Shown: positions 13,333 to 25,663 of the stretch, piece after piece | How the letters are laid out: every line of letters starts with the position of its first letter | Numbering within the stretch: position 1 is the first letter of the stretch | From: Elmis aenea | Taxonomy: Eukaryota; Arthropoda; Insecta; Coleoptera; Elmidae | NCBI GenBank assembly: GCA_947652605.1 | Contig: CANTFG010000031.1 | Coordinates: 124,001 to 188,000, forward strand | DNA length: 64,000 bases | Reading direction: 5' to 3' | Translations under genes and position numbers: made by a program | Notes under the pieces: model-generated | Databases searched by the model: none | Seen by the model: the letters and a program-made list of their open reading frames with translations, nothing else | What the model was told of the DNA's origin: nothing

Positions 13333-14358
13333 ATGTATTAACTAAAGCACGGTATTTTTAGGAAATTATTAAAAATTAAAACCAGCTCATTGAAAGACAT
13401 ATGCAAAACAATTGTATTCATGTAAAGAGGCGATGGATAAACTGTTTCTGTGATATACAAATCAATAATTGAAATTGTTTCGATTAGTCGCTCAAGGAAC
13501 ATATGTATTAACTAAAGCACGGTATTTTTAGGAAATTATTAAAATCTAAAACCAGCTCATTGAAAGACATATGCAAAACAATTGTATTCATGTAAAGAGG
13601 CGATGGATAAACTGTTCCTGTGATATACAAATCAATAATTAAAATTGTTTCGAAATAGTCGCTCAAGGAACATATGTATTAACTAAAGCACGGTATTTTT
13701 AGGAAATTATTAAAAATTAAAACCAGCTCATTGAAAGACATATGCAAAACAATTGTATTCATGTAAAGAGGCGATGGATAAACTGTTCCTGTGATATACA
13801 AATCAATAATTAAAATTGTTTCGAAATATTCGCTCAAGGAACATATGTATTAACTAAAGCACGGTATTTTTAGGAAATTATTAAAAATTAAAAACCAGCT
13901 CTTTGAAAGACATATGCAAAACAATTGTAGTAATGTAAAGAGGCGATGGATAAACTGTTCCTGTGATATACAAATCAATAATTGAAATTGTTTCGAAATA
14001 TTCGCTCAAGGAACATATGTATTAACTAAAGCACGGTATTTTTAGGAAATTATTAAAAATTAAAACCAGCTCATTGAAAGACATATGCAAAACAATTGTA
14101 TTCATGTAAAGAGGCGATGGATAAACTGTTCCTGTGATATACAAATCAATAATTAAAATTGTTTAGAAATAGTTGCTCAAGGAACATATGTATTAACTAA
14201 AGCACGGTATTTTTAGGAAATTATTAAAAATTAAAACCAGCTCATTGAAAGACATATGCAAAACAATTGTATTCATGTAAAGAAGCGATGGATAAATTGT
14301 TCCTGTGATATACAAATCAATAATTAAAATTGTTTAGAAATAGTCGCTCAAGGAACAT
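13333..14358 (+). repeat. 6-monomer unit (1026 bp), copy 2
   Basis: This adjacent copy has the same six variant monomers in the same order. Small private differences include CGATTAG instead of CGATAAG and AATTAAAATTG in place of AAATGAAATTG in the third monomer. Part of the same variant order, AAAAACC then GTTGCTC then GAAGCG, is seen again near 21420-22060. Confidence 0.85.
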
Positions 14359-14700
14359 ATGTATTAACTAAAGCACAGTATTTTTAGGAAATTATTAAAA
14401 ATTAAAACCAGCTCATTGAAAGACATATGCAAAACAATTGTATTCATGTAAAGAAGCGATGGATAAATTGTTCCTGTGATATACAAATTAATAATTAAAA
14501 TTGTTTAGAAATAGTCGCTCAAGGAACATATGTATTAACTAAAGCACGGTATTTTTAGGAAATTATTAAAAATTAAAACCAGCTCATTGAAAGACATATG
14601 CAAAACAATTGTATTCATGTAAAGAGGCGATGGATAAACTATTCCTGTGATATACAAATCAATAATTAAAATTGTTTCGAAATAGTCGCTCAAGGAACAT

Positions 14701-15384
14701 ATGTATTAACTAAATCACGGTATTTTTAGGAAATTATTAAAAATTAAAACCAGCTCATTGAAAGACATATGCAAAACAATTGTATTCATGTAAAGAGGCG
14801 ATGGATAAACTGTTCCTGTGATATACAAATCAATAATTAAAATTGTTTTGAAATAGTCGCTCAAGGAACATATGTATTAACTAAAGCACGGTATTTTTAG
14901 GAAATTATTAAAAATTAAAACCAGCTCATTGAAAGACATATGCAAAACAATTGTATTCATGTAAAGAGGCGATGGATAAACTGTTCCTGTAATATACAAA
15001 TCAATAATTAAAATTGTTTCGAAATAGTCGCTCAAGGAACATATGTATTAACTAAAGCACGGTATTTTTAGGAAATTATTAAAAATTAAAACCAGCTCAT
15101 TGAAAGACATATGCAAAACAATTGTATTTATGTAAAGAAGCGATGGATAAATTGTTCCTGTGATATACAAATCAATAATTGAAATTGTTTCGAAATATTC
15201 GCTCAAGGAACATATGTATTAACTAAAGCACGGTATTTTTAGGAAATTATGAAAAATTAAAACCAGCTCATTGAAAGACATATGCAAAACAATTGTATTC
15301 ATGTAAAGAGGCGATGGATAAACTGTTCCTGTGATATACAAATCAATAATTGAAATTGTTTCGAAATAGTCGCTCAAGGAACAT
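14701..15384 (+). repeat. Four-monomer block related to 514-1197
   Basis: The order here is a TTTTG monomer, a GTAATATAC monomer, a TATTTATG plus GAAGCG plus TATTCGC monomer, and a monomer with the rare TATGAAAAATT. It reproduces 514-1197 about 14.2 kb away. The rare TATGAAAAATT occurs at only these two places that I noticed (near 1061 and 15248). A partial relative lies near 3929-4441. Confidence 0.7.
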
Positions 15385-16066
15385 ATGTATTAACTAAAGC
15401 ACGGTATTTTTAGGAAATTATTAAAAATTAAAACCAGCTCATTGAAAGACATATGCAAAACAATTGTATTCATGTAAAGAGGCGATGGATAAACTGTTCC
15501 TGTGATATACAAATCAATAATTAAAATTGTTTCGATTAGTCGCTCAAGGAACATATGTATTAACTAAAGCACGGTATTTTTAGGAAATTATTAAAATCTA
15601 AAACCAGCTCATTGAAAGACATATGCAAAACAATTGTATTCATGTAAAGAGGCGATGGATAAACTGTTTCTGTGATATACAAATCAATAATTGAAATTGT
15701 TTCGATTAGTCGCTCAAGGAACATATGTATTAACTAAAGCACGGTATTTTTAGGAAATTATTAAAATCTAAAACCAGCTCATTGAAAGACATATGCAAAA
15801 CAATTGTATTCATGTAAAGAGGCGATGGATAAACTGTTCCTGTGATATACAAATCAATAATTAAAATTGTGTAGAAATAGTCGCTCAAGGAACATATGTA
15901 TTAACTAAAGCACGGTATTTTTAGGAAATTATTAAAAATTAAAACCAGCTCATTGAAAGACATATGCAAAACAATTGTATTCATGTAAAGAGGCGATGCA
16001 TAAACTGTTCCTGTGATATACAAATCAATAATTAAAATTGTTTCGAAATAGTCGCTCAAGGAACAC

Positions 16067-16579
16067 ATGTATTAACTAAAGCACGGTATTTTTAGGAAAT
16101 TATTAAAAATTAAAACCAACTCATTGAAAGACATATGCAAAACAATTGTATTCATGTAAAGAGGCGATGGATAAACTGTTTCTGTGATATACAAATCAAT
16201 AATTAAAATTGTTTCGAAATAGTCGCTCAAGGAACATATGTATTAACTAAAGCACGGTATTTTTAGGAAATTATTAAAAATTTAAACCAGCTCATTAAAA
16301 GACATATGCAAAACAATTGTATTCATGTAAAGTGGCGATGGATAAACTGTTTCTGTGATATACAAATCAATAATTAAAATTGTTTCGAAATAGTCGCTCA
16401 AGGAACATATGTATTAACTAAAGCACGGTATTTTTAGGAAATTATTAAAAATTAAAACCAGCTCATTGAAAGACATATGCAAAACAATTGTATTCATGTA
16501 AAGAGGCGATGGATAAACTGTTCCTGTGATATACAAATCAATAATTAAAATTGTTTCGAAATAGTCGCTCAAGGAACAC
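16067..16579 (+). repeat. Trimer unit (513 bp), copy 1
   Basis: This three-monomer unit consists of a CACATG-preceded CCAACTC monomer with TTTCTG, a linked-variant TTTAAACC monomer, and an ordinary monomer. It repeats exactly 513 bases later. Confidence 0.8.
16238..16408 (+). repeat. Linked four-variant monomer (representative)
   Basis: This monomer carries four changes that almost always travel together: TTTAAACC, CTCATTAAAAG, GTAAAGTGGCG and CTGTTTCTG. The same haplotype recurs at about two dozen places in all three domains, for example near 4650, 9615, 20570, 22970, 27770, 43350, 49340, 54060, 58170 and 63295. A few copies are recombinant, such as 31200-31262, which has the first two changes but GAGGCG and TTCCTG. 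It behaves as a distinct subfamily spread through the array. Confidence 0.8.
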
Positions 16580-17092
16580 ATGTATTAACTAAAGCACGGT
16601 ATTTTTAGGAAATTATTAAAAATTAAAACCAACTCATTGAAAGACATATGCAAAACAATTGTATTCATGTAAAGAGGCGATGGATAAACTGTTTCTGTGA
16701 TATACAAATCAATAATTAAAATTGTTTCGAAATAGTCGCTCAAGGAACATATGTATTAACTAAAGCACGGTATTTTTAGGAAATTATTAAAAATTTAAAC
16801 CAGCTCATTAAAAGACATATGCAAAACAATTGTATTCATGTAAAGTGGCGATGGATAAACTGTTTCTGTGATATACAAATCAATAATTAAAATTGTTTCG
16901 AAATAGTCGCTCAAAGAACATATGTATTAACTAAAGCACGGTATTTTTAGGAAATTATTAAAAATTAAAACCAGCTCATTGAAAGACATATGCAAAACAA
17001 TTGTATTCATGTAAAGAGGCGATGGATAAACTGTTCCTGTGATATACAAATCAATAATTAAAATTGTTTCGAAATAGTCGCTCAAGGAACAC
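16580..17092 (+). repeat. Trimer unit (513 bp), copy 2
   Basis: This adjacent second copy of the trimer has CCAACTC, TTTAAACC and ordinary monomers in the same order. It carries one private change, CAAAGAACAT, near 16915. The next monomer begins with the GGCATTTTT type, which ends the pattern. Confidence 0.8.
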
Positions 17093-19144
17093 ATGTATTA
17101 ACTAAAGCACGGCATTTTTAGGAAATTATTAAAAATTAAAACCAGCTCATTGAAAGACATATGCAAAACAATTGTATTCATGTAAAGAGGCGATGGATAA
17201 ACTGTTCCTGTGATATACAAATCAATAATTAAAATTGTTTAGAAATAGTCGCTCAAGGAACATATGTATTAACTAAAGCACGGTATTTTTAGGAAATTAT
17301 TAAAAATTAAAACCAGCTCATTGAAAGACATATGCAAAACAATTGTATTCATGTAAAGAGGCGATGGATAAACTGTTCCTGTGATATACAAATCAATATT
17401 TAAAATTGTGTAGAAATAGTCGCTCAAGGAACATATGTATTAACTAAAGCACGGTATTTTTAGGAAATTATTAAAAATTAAAACCAGCTCATTGAAAGAC
17501 ATATGCAAAACAATTGTATTCATGTAAAGAGGCGATGGATAAACTGTTCCTGTGATATACAAATCAATAATTAAAATTGTTTCGAAATAGTCGCTCAAGG
17601 AACACATGTATTAACTAAAGCACGGCATTTTTAGGAAATTATTAAAAATTAAAACCAGCTCATTGAAAGACATATGCAAAACAATTGTATTCATGTAAAG
17701 AGGCGATGGATAAACTGTTCCTGTGATATACAAATCAATAATTAAAATTGTTTCGAAATAGTCGCTCAAGGAACACATGTATTAACTAAAGCACGGTATT
17801 TTTAGGAAATTATTGAAAATTAAAACCAACTCATTGAAAGACATATGCAAAACAATTGTATTCATGTAAAGAGGCGATGGATAAACTGTTTCTGTGATAT
17901 ACAAATCAATAATTAAAATTGTTTCGAAATAGTCGCTCAAGGAACATATGTATTAACTAAAGCACGGTATTTTTAGGAAATTATTAAAAATTTAAACCAG
18001 CTCATTAAAAGACATATGCAAAACAATTGTATTCATGTAAAGTGGCGATGGATAAACTGTTTCTGTGATATACAAATCAATAATTAAAATTGTTTCGAAA
18101 TAGTCGCTCAAGGAACATATGTATTAACTAAAGCACGGTATTTTTAGGAAATTATTAAAAATTAAAACCAGCTCATTGAAAGACATATGCAAAACAATTG
18201 TATTCATGTAAAGAGGCGATGGATAAACTGTTCCTGTGATATACAAATCAATTATTAAAATTGTTTCGAAATAGTCGCTCAAGGAACACATGTATTAACT
18301 AAAGCACGGCATTTTTAGGAAATTATTAAAAATTAAAACCAGCTCATTGAAAGACATATGCAAAACAATTGTATTCATGTAAAGAGGCGATGGATAAACT
18401 GTTCCTGTGATATACAAATCAATAATTAAAATTGTTTAGAAATAGTCGCTCAAGGAACATATGTATTAACTAAAGCACGGTATTTTTAGGAAATTATTAA
18501 AAATTAAAACCAGCTCATTGAAAGACATATGCAAAACAATTGTATTCATGTAAAGAGGCGATGGATAAACTGTTTCTGTGATATACAAATCAATAATTGA
18601 AATTGTTTCGAAATAGTCGCTCAAGGAACATATGTATTAACTAAAGCACGGTATTTTTACGAAATTTTTAAAAATTAAAACCAGCTCATTGAAAGACATA
18701 TGCAAAACAATTGTATTCATGTAAAGAGGCGATGGATAAACTGTTCCTGTGATATACAAATCAATAATTAAAATTGTTTAGAAATAGTCGCTCAAGGAAC
18801 ATATGTATTAACTAAAGCACGGTATTTTTAGGAAATTATTAAAAATTAAAACCAGCTCATTGAAAGACATATGCAAAACAATTGTATTCATGTAAAGAAG
18901 CGATGGATAAACTGTTCCTGTGATATACAAATCAATAATTAAAATTGTTTAGAAATAGTCGCTCAAGGAACATATGTATTAACTAAAGCACGGTATTTTT
19001 AGGAAATTATTAAAAATTAAAACCCGCTCATTGAAAGACATATGCAAAACAATTGTATTCATGTAAAGAGGCGATGGATAAACTGTTCCTGTGATATACA
19101 AATCAATAATTAAAATTGTTTAGAAATAGTCGCTCAAGGAACAT

Positions 19145-19319
19145 ATGTATGTATTAACTAAAGCACGGTATTTTTAGGAAATTATTAAAAATTAAAACCA
19201 GCTCATTGAAAGACATATGCAAAACAATTGTATTCATGTAAAGAGGCGATGGATAAACTGTTCCTGTGATATACAAATCAATAATTAAAATTGTTTCGAA
19301 ATAGTCGCTCAAGAAACAT
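19145..19319 (+). repeat. 175-bp monomer with GTAT duplication (representative)
   Basis: A four-base tandem duplication changes ATGTATT to ATGTATGTATT at the monomer start. I count 17 such monomers, at 19145, 20175, 22234, 24974, 26348, 27209, 29778, 30638, 33036, 34066, 35269, 37838, 39039, 41095, 41954, 44328 and 45871. Twelve of them directly follow an ACCCGCTC monomer, so the two variants spread as one linked block. Confidence 0.9.
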
Positions 19320-20174
19320 ATGTATTAACTAAAGCACGGTATTTTTAGGAAATTATTAAAAATTAAAACCAGCTCATTGAAAGACATATGCAAAACAATT
19401 GTATTCATGTAAAGAGGCGATGGATAAACTGTTTCTGTGTTATACAAATCAATAATTAAAATTGTTTCGAAATAGTCGCTCAAGGAACATATGTATTAAC
19501 TAAAGCACGGTATTTTTAGGAAATTATTAAAAATTTAAACCAGCTCAATAAAAGACATATGCAAAACAATTGTATTCATGTAAAGTGGCGATGGATAAAC
19601 TGTTTCTGTGATATACAAATCAATAATTAAAATTGTTTCGAAATAGTCGCTTAAGGAACATATGTATTAACTAAAGCACGGTATTTTTAGGAAATTATTA
19701 AAAATTAAAACCAGCTCATTGAAAGACATATGCAAAACAATTGTATTCATGTAAAGAGGCGATGGATAAACTGTTCCTGTGATATACAAATCAATAATTA
19801 AAATTGTTTAGAAATAGTCGCTCAAGGAACATATGTATTAACTAAAGCACGGTATTTTTAGGAAATTATTAAAAATTAAAACCAGCTCATTGAAAGACAT
19901 ATGCAAAACAATTGTATTCATGTAAAGAGGCGATGGATAAACTGTTCCTGTGATATACAAATCAATAATTAAAATTGTTTAGAAATAGTTGCTCAAGGAA
20001 CAAATGTATTAACTAAAGCACGGTATTTTTAGGAAATTATTAAAAATTAAAACCAGCTCATTGAAAGACATATGCAAAACAATTGTATTCATGTAAAGAG
20101 GCGATGGATAAACTGTTCCTGTGATATACAAATCAATAATTAAAATTGTTTAGAAATAGTCGCTCAAGGAACAT
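19145..20174 (+). repeat. 6-monomer unit (1030 bp), copy 1
   Basis: Six monomers starting with a 175-bp GTAT-insertion monomer repeat after 1030 bases (6 x 171 + 4). The order includes CAAGAAACAT, TTTCTG, a TTTAAACC monomer, and a GTTGCTC end followed by CAAATG. Private changes in this copy are GTGTTATAC near 19437 and CTCAATAAAAG near 19546. Confidence 0.85.
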
Positions 20175-21204
20175 ATGTATGTATTAACTAAAGCACGGTA
20201 TTTTTAGGAAATTATTAAAAATTAAAACCAGCTCATTGAAAGACATATGCAAAACAATTGTATTCATGTAAAGAGGCGATGGATAAACTGTTCCTGTGAT
20301 ATACAAATCAATAATTAAAATTGTTTCGAAATAGTCGCTCAAGAAACATATGTATTAACTAAAGCACGGTATTTTTAGGAAATTATTAAAAATTAAAACC
20401 AGCTCATTGAAAGACATATGCAAAACAATTGTATTCATGTAAAGAGGCGATGGATAAACTGTTTCTGTGATATACAAATCAATAATTAAAATTGTTTCGA
20501 AATAGTCGCTCAAGGAACATATGTATTAACTAAAGCACGGTATTTTTAGGAAATTATTAAAAATTTAAACCAGCTCATTAAAAGACATATGCAAAACAAT
20601 TGTATTCATGTAAAGTGGCGATGGATAAACTGTTTCTGTGATATACAAATCAATAATTAAAATTGTTTCAAAATAGTCGCTCAAGGAACATATGTATTAA
20701 CTAAAGCACGGTATTTTTAGGAAATTATTAAAAATTAAAACCAGCTCATTGAAAGACATATGCAAAACAATTGTATTCATGTAAAGAGGCGATGGATAAA
20801 CTGTTCCTGTGATATACAAATCAATAATTAAAATTGTTTAGAAATAGTCGCTCAAGGAACATATGTATTAACTAAAGCACGGTATTTTTAGGAAATTATT
20901 AAAAATTAAAACCAGCTCATTGAAAGACATATGCAAAACAATTGTATTCATGTAAAGAGGCGATGGATAAACTGTTCCTGTGATATACAAATCAATAATT
21001 AAAATTGTTTAGAAATAGTTGCTCAAGGAACAAATGTATTAACTAAAGCACGGTATTTTTAGGAAATTATTAAAAATTAAAACCAGCTCATTGAAAGACA
21101 TATGCAAAACAATTGTATTCATGTAAAGAAGCGATGGATAAATTGTTCCTGTGATATACAAATCAATAATTAAAATTGTTTAGAAATAGTTGCTCAAGGA
21201 ACAA
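20175..21204 (+). repeat. 6-monomer unit (1030 bp), copy 2
   Basis: This is the adjacent second copy of the 1030-bp unit. The match holds until about 21119, where the last monomer switches to GAAGCG and ATAAATTG and ends in GTTGCTC plus CAAATG. That is a likely conversion or exchange point. Confidence 0.8.
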
Positions 21205-21433
21205 ATGTATTAACTAAAGCACGGTATTTTTAGGAAATTATTAAAAATTAAAACCAGCTCATTGAAAGACATATGCAAAACAATTGTATTCATGTAAAGA
21301 GGCGATGGATAAACTGTTCCTGTGATATACAAATCAATAAATGAAATTGTTTCGAAATATTCGCTCAAGGAACATATGTATTAACTAAAGCACGGTATTT
21401 TTAGGAAATTATTAAAAATTAAAAACCAGCTCT

Positions 21434-24400
21434 TTGAAAGACATATGCAAAACAATTGTAGTAATGTAAAGAGGCGATGGATAAACTGTTCCTGTGATAT
21501 ACAAATCAATAATTGAAATTGTTTCGAAATATTCGCTCAAGGAACATATGTATTAACTAAAGCACGGTATTTTTAGGAAATTATTAAAAATTAAAACCAG
21601 CTCATTGAAAGACATATGCAAAACAATTGTATTCATGTAAAGAGGCGATGGATAAACTGTTCCTGTGATATACAAATCAATAATTAAAATTGTTTAGAAA
21701 TAGTTGCTCAAGGAACATATGTATTAACTAAAGCACGGTATTTTTAGGAAATTATTAAAAATTAAAACCAGCTCATTGAAAGACATATGCAAAACAATTG
21801 TATTCATGTAAAGAAGCGATGGATAAATTGTTCCTGTGATATACAAATCAATAATTAAAATTGTTTAGAAATAGTCGCTCAAGGAACATATGTATATTAA
21901 CTAAAGCACGGTATTTTTAGGAAATTATTAAAAATTAAAACCAGCTCATTGAAAGACATATGCAAAACAATTGTATTTATGTAAAGAAGCGATGGATAAA
22001 TTGTTCCTGTGATATACAAATTAATAATTAAAATTGTTTAGAAATAGTCGCTCAAGGAACATATGTATTAACTAAAGCACGGTATTTTTAGGAAATTATT
22101 AAAAATTAAAACCAGCTCATTGAAAGACATATGCAAAACAATTGTATTCATGTAAAGAGGCGATGGATAAACTGTTCCTGTGATATACAAATCAATAATT
22201 AAAATTGTTTAGAAATAGTCGCTCAAGGAACATATGTATGTATTAACTAAAGCACGGTATTTTTAGGAAATTATTAAAAATTAAAACCAGCTCATTGAAA
22301 GACATATGCAAAACAATTGTATTCATGTAAAGAGGCGATGGATAAACTGTTCCTGTGATATACAAATCAATAATTAAAATTGTGTAGAAATAGTCGCTCA
22401 AGGAACATATGTATTAACTAAAGCACGGTATTTTTAGGAAATTATTAAAAATTAAAACCAGCTCATTGAAAGACATATGCAAAACAATTGTATTCATGTA
22501 AAGAGGCGATGGATAAACTGTTCCTGTGATATACAAATCAATAATTAAAATTGTTTCGAAATAGTCGCTCAAGGAACACATGTATTAACTAAAGCACGGC
22601 ATTTTTAGGAAATTATTAAAAATTAAAACCAGCTCATTGAAAGACATATGCAAAACAATTGTATTCATGTAAAGAGGCGATGGATAAACTGTTCCTGTGA
22701 TATACAAATCAATAATTAAAATTGTTTAGAAATAGTCGCTCAAGGAACACATGTATTAACTAAAGCACGGTATTTTTAGGAAATTATTAAAAATTAAAAC
22801 CAACTCATTGAAAGACATATGCAAAACAATTGTATTCATGTAAAGAGGCGATGGATAAACTGTTTCTGTGATATACAAATCAATAATTAAAATTGTTTCG
22901 AAATAGTCGCTCAAGGAACATATGTATTAACTAAAGCACGGTATTTTTAGGAAATTATTAAAAATTTAAACCAGCTCATTAAAAGACATATGCAAAACTA
23001 TTGTATTCATGTAAAGTGGCGATGGATAAACTGTTTCTGTGATATACAAATCAATAATTAAAATTGTTTCGAAATAGTCGCTCAAGGAACATATGTATTA
23101 ACTAAAGCACGGTATTTTTAGGAAATTATTAAAAATTAAAACCAGCTCATTGAAAGCCATATGCAAAACAATTGTATTCATGTAAAGAGGCGATGGATAA
23201 ACTGTTCCTGTGATATACAAATCAATAATTAAAATTGTTTCGAAATAGTCGCTCAAGGAACACATGTATTAACTAAAGCACGGCATTTTTAGGAAATTAT
23301 TAAAAATTAAAACCAGCTCATTGAAAGACATATGCAAAACAATTGTATTCATGTAAAGAGGCGATGGATAAACTGTTCCTGTGATATACAAATCAATAAT
23401 TAAAATTGTTTAGAAATAGTCGCTCAAGGAACATATGTATTAACTAAAGCACGGTATTTTTAGGAAATTATTAAAAATTAAAACCAGCTCATTGAAAGAC
23501 ATATGCAAAACAATTGTATTCATGTAAAGAGGCGATGGATAAACTGTTCCTGTGATATACAAATCAATAATTAAAATTGTGTAGAAATAGTCGCTCAAGG
23601 AACATATGTATTAACTAAAGCACGGTATTTTTAGGAAATTATTAAAAATTAAAACCAGCTCATTGAAAGACATATGCAAAACAATTGTATTCATGTAAAG
23701 AGGCGATGGATAAACTGTTCCTGTGATATACAAATCAATAATTAAAATTGTTTCGAAATAGTCGCTCAAGGAACACATGTATTAACTAAAGCACGGCATT
23801 TTTAGGAAATTATTAAAAATTAAAACCAGCTCATTGAAAGACATATGCAAAACAATTGTATTCATGTAAAGAGGCGATGGATAAACTGTTCCTGTGATAT
23901 ACAAATCAATAATTAAAATTGTGTAGAAATAGTCGCTCAAGGAACATATGTATTAACTAAAGCACGGTATTTTTAGGAAATTATTAAAAATTAAAACCAG
24001 CTCATTGAAAGACATATGCAAAACAATTGTATTCATGTAAAGAGGCGATGGATAAACTGTTCCTGTGATATACAAATCAATAATTAAAATTGTTTCGAAA
24101 TAGTCGCTCAAGGAACACATGTATTAACTAAAGCACGGTATTTTTAGGAAATTATTGAAAATTAAAACCAACTCATTGAAAGACATATGCAAAACAATTG
24201 TATTCATGTAAAGAGGCGATGGATAAACTGTTCCTGTGATATACAAATCAATAATTAAAATTGTTTAGAAATAGTCGCTCAAGGAACATATGTATTAACT
24301 AAAGCACGGTATTTTTAGGAAATTATTAAAAATTAAAACCAGCTCATTGAAAGACATATGCAAAACAATTGTATTCATGTAAAGAGGCGATGGATAAACT

Positions 24401-25286
24401 GTTTCTGTGATATACAAATCAATAATTGAAATTGTTTCGAAATAGTCGCTCAAGGAACATATGTATTAACTAAAGCACGGTATTTTTAGGAAATTATTAA
24501 AAATTAAAACCAGCTCATTGAAAGACATATGCAAAACAATTGTATTCATGTAAAGAGGCGATGGATAAACTGTTCCTGTGATATACAAATCAATAATTAA
24601 AATTGTTTAGAAATAGTCGCTCAAGGAACATATGTATTAACTAAAGCACGGTATTTTTAGGAAATGATTAAAAATTAAAACCAGCTCATTGAAAGACATA
24701 TGCAAAACAATTGTATTCATGTAAAGAGGCGATGGATAAACTGTTCCTGTGATATACAAATCAATAATTAAAATTGTTTAGAAATAGTCGCTCAAGGAAC
24801 ATATGTATTAACTAAAGCACGGTATTTTTAGGAAATTATTAAAAATTAAAACCCGCTCATTGAAAGACATATGCAAAACAATTGTATTCATGTAAAGAGG
24901 CGATGGATAAACTGTTCCTGTGATATACAAATCAATAATTAAAATTGTTTAGAAATAGTCGCTCAAGGAACATATGTATGTATTAACTAAAGCACGGTAT
25001 TTTTAGGAAATTATTAAAAATTAAAACCAGCTCATTGAAAGACATATGCAAAACAATTGTATTCATGTAAAGAGGCGATGGATAAACTGTTCCTGTGATA
25101 TACAAATCAATAATTAAAATTGTTTCGAAATAGTCGCTCAAGAAACATATGTATTAACTAAAGCACGGTATTTTTAGGAAATTATTAAAAATTAAAACCA
25201 GCTCATTGAAAGACATATGCAAAACAATTGTATTCATGTAAAGAGGCGATGGATAAACTGTTTCTGTGATATACAAATCAATAATT
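21434..25286 (+). repeat. Dispersed segmental duplication D, left copy
   Basis: This block of about 3.85 kb matches 34469-38150 about 13 kb downstream. The offset is 13035 bases at GTAGTAATG (21458 and 34493), ATGTATATT (21890 and 34925) and the GGCATTTTT monomer (23777 and 36812). It drops by exactly one monomer to 12864 at TTGAAAATT (24157 and 37021) and ATGTATGTATT (24974 and 37838). The left copy thus has one additional 171-bp monomer. Private changes include AAAGCCATATG near 23155 and GAAATGATT at 24666. Confidence 0.85.
21890..22062 (+). repeat. 173-bp monomer with AT/TA insertion (representative)
   Basis: A two-base insertion gives ATGTATATTAAC at the monomer start. I found it at 21890, 25491, 26865 and 34925, each time with TATTTATG, GAAGCG and AAATTAATAATT in the same monomer. 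All are therefore copies of one founder. A different two-base insertion, CATATATGTATT, occurs near 46729. Confidence 0.85.
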
Positions 25287-25663
25287 GAAATTGTTTCGAA
25301 ATAGTCGCTCAAGGAACATATGTATTAACTAAAGCACGGTATTTTTAGGAAATTATTAAAAATTAAAACCAGCTCATTGAAAGACATATGCAAAACAATT
25401 GTATTCATGTAAAGAAGCGATGGATAAATTGTTCCTGTGATATACAAATCAATAATTAAAATTGTTTAGAAATAGTCGCTCAAGGAACATATGTATATTA
25501 ACTAAAGCACGGTATTTTTAGGAAATTATTAAAAATTAAAACCAGCTCATTGAAAGACATATGCAAAACAATTGTATTTATGTAAAGAAGCGATGGATAA
25601 ATTGTTCCTGTGATATACAAATTAATAATTAAAATTGTTTAGAAATAGTCGCTCAAGGAACAT
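24290..25663 (+). repeat. 8-monomer unit (1374 bp), copy 1
   Basis: Eight monomers (8 x 171 + 4 + 2) form a unit containing one 175-bp and one 173-bp monomer. Ordered markers are TTTCTG with GAAATTG, GAAATGATT (24666), ACCCGCTC, ATGTATGTATT (24974), CAAGAAACAT and ATGTATATT (25491). All recur 1374 bases later. Confidence 0.9.

Larger units (their letters stand above)
1..15550. repeat. Array domain I: no GTAT-insertion monomers
   Basis: From base 1 to about 15.5 kb I see no ATGTATGTATT (175-bp) monomers, no CCAACTC monomers and no CATACGC monomers. Characteristic variants are the TTCAG pentamer, CTATAATT, GTAGTAATG, AAGTTCTTTCG (at 2361 and 7317) and CCATCTCTTTG (near 48, 3126 and 8082). The TGTAG pentamer first appears near 15870. 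The right boundary is approximate and is drawn where domain II markers begin. Confidence 0.6.
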
